From: Spirometra erinaceieuropaei
Lineage: Eukaryota > Platyhelminthes > Cestoda > Diphyllobothriidea > Diphyllobothriidae
Direction of reading: 5' to 3'
Assembly (NCBI GenBank): GCA_902702965.1
Contig: CACRXP010000225.1
Location: 193,116-257,115, forward strand
DNA: 64,000 nt
A model generated the notes under the pieces. It saw only the letters and a program-made list of their open reading frames with translations, ran no database searches and had not been told where the DNA came from. Shown here in pieces: positions 63,790 to 64,000 of this stretch (within the stretch, counting starts at the first letter, position 1; each line of letters opens with the position of its first letter). Position numbers and translations under genes: made by a program.

Positions 63790-63858
63790 GTTTGTTGGTC
63801 GCTGCTCCACTATCACCTTCGATCTTCCTGACATTGTCTTGGCATCGGAGTCGGATGG
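63790..63858 (-). repeat. Repeat B core fragment fused to RTE fragment
   Basis: The minus strand reads CCATCCGACTCCGATGCCAA, GACAATGTCAGGAAGATCGA, matching the ACAATGCCAAGACGACCGA core of repeat B at 5650-5680. Minimal length makes this tentative. Confidence 0.45.
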
Positions 63859-64000
63859 ACGACGGAGACAACTGAGGTGGAAGTGGTTCAGTCGGCGTGC
63901 CTGTCTCGTGTACACCGTCCATGTCTCTGCTCCGTATAGTAACGTCGGCAGGATGACGGCCTTGTACATCTTCAGCTTCGTGCTCAGTTGGAGACCGTGG
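63859..64000 (-). pseudogene. RTE-type retrotransposon, RT C-terminal fragment (runs off window)
   Basis: The minus-strand frame from the window edge reads [20 protein letters not shown], then [24 protein letters not shown]. The K.. [13 protein letters not shown] .. LN.FH..CLR pattern is the conserved region C-terminal to the RT domain of RTE-clade LINEs (the segment often annotated as craniofacial-development-protein-2-like). After CLRR homology stops and repeat-B-like sequence begins, so the element's 3' end is lost. The upstream part lies beyond 64000. Confidence 0.85.

Overview
The window reads as repeat-dominated, non-coding DNA from an animal nuclear genome, most probably a flatworm and more specifically a diphyllobothriid-type tapeworm (Spirometra/Dibothriocephalus/Schistocephalus group). 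That placement is inferred from the retroelement families: an RTE-like tail, C2H2 finger pairs inside repeats, and a Penelope-like element ending in a GIY-YIG-type tail. No sequence comparison could be run. There are no operons, ribosome-binding sites or bacterial genes, and I found no host protein gene that I could defend. Nearly all open frames are short and have no recognisable domain.

The window is built from a few element classes. (1) Palindromic fold-back DNA elements of up to about 1 kb start CAGT, end ACTG and are flanked by TA. About 20 full, nested or broken copies occur from 3 kb to the right edge. (2) A second MITE family has about 26-bp inverted ends starting GG and 8-bp target duplications; three copies lie at 25.4, 28.5 and 49.9 kb. 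(3) A single 280-bp MITE with 44-bp inverted ends sits at 44.25 kb. (4) A tRNA-Arg(UCU)-like SINE lies at 0.7, 19.9, 25.8(?), 35.8-36.3, 46.6-47.0 and 58.1-58.6 kb, often in tail-to-head or inverted pairs. Two further tRNA-like retroposon types and a 5S rRNA-derived sequence are also present. (5) Non-LTR retrotransposon remains include a CR1-like 3' end (5.7-6.9 kb), two copies of a jockey/CR1-superfamily LINE with a (TC)n tail (12.3-13.8 and 16.7-19.2 kb; the first keeps an uninterrupted reverse-transcriptase frame), an RTE fragment at the right edge, and repeats carrying C2H2 finger pairs (8.4, 14.5, 21.4 kb). (6) Penelope-like fragments lie at 35.4 and 44.9 kb. (7) A GC-richer dispersed repeat, here called repeat B, has about a dozen copies. 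(8) Degenerate TTAGGG-like tracts lie at 48.7, 50.4, 52.6 and 55.3 kb.

Layout: 0-2 kb, two ~700-bp direct repeats with SINE tails; 3-8.6 kb, old MITE, CR1, 5S-like sequence and finger repeats; 10-22 kb, LINEs, repeat B and finger repeats; 22-45 kb, almost continuous MITEs, several inserted into one another; 45-50 kb, Penelope tail, SINEs and MITEs; 50-55 kb, telomere-like tracts and sparse sequence; 55-64 kb, triplet repeats, SINE pair, MITEs and the RTE edge fragment.

I do not see a clear undescribed functional system. The best leads are the apparently intact reverse-transcriptase frame, the fold-back element whose two outer arms are identical over 219 bases, the SINE that shares its 3' tail with a longer repeat, and repeat B lying at the broken ends of three unrelated LINEs. 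Boundaries of repeats given below without a terminal motif are accurate only to a few tens of bases.
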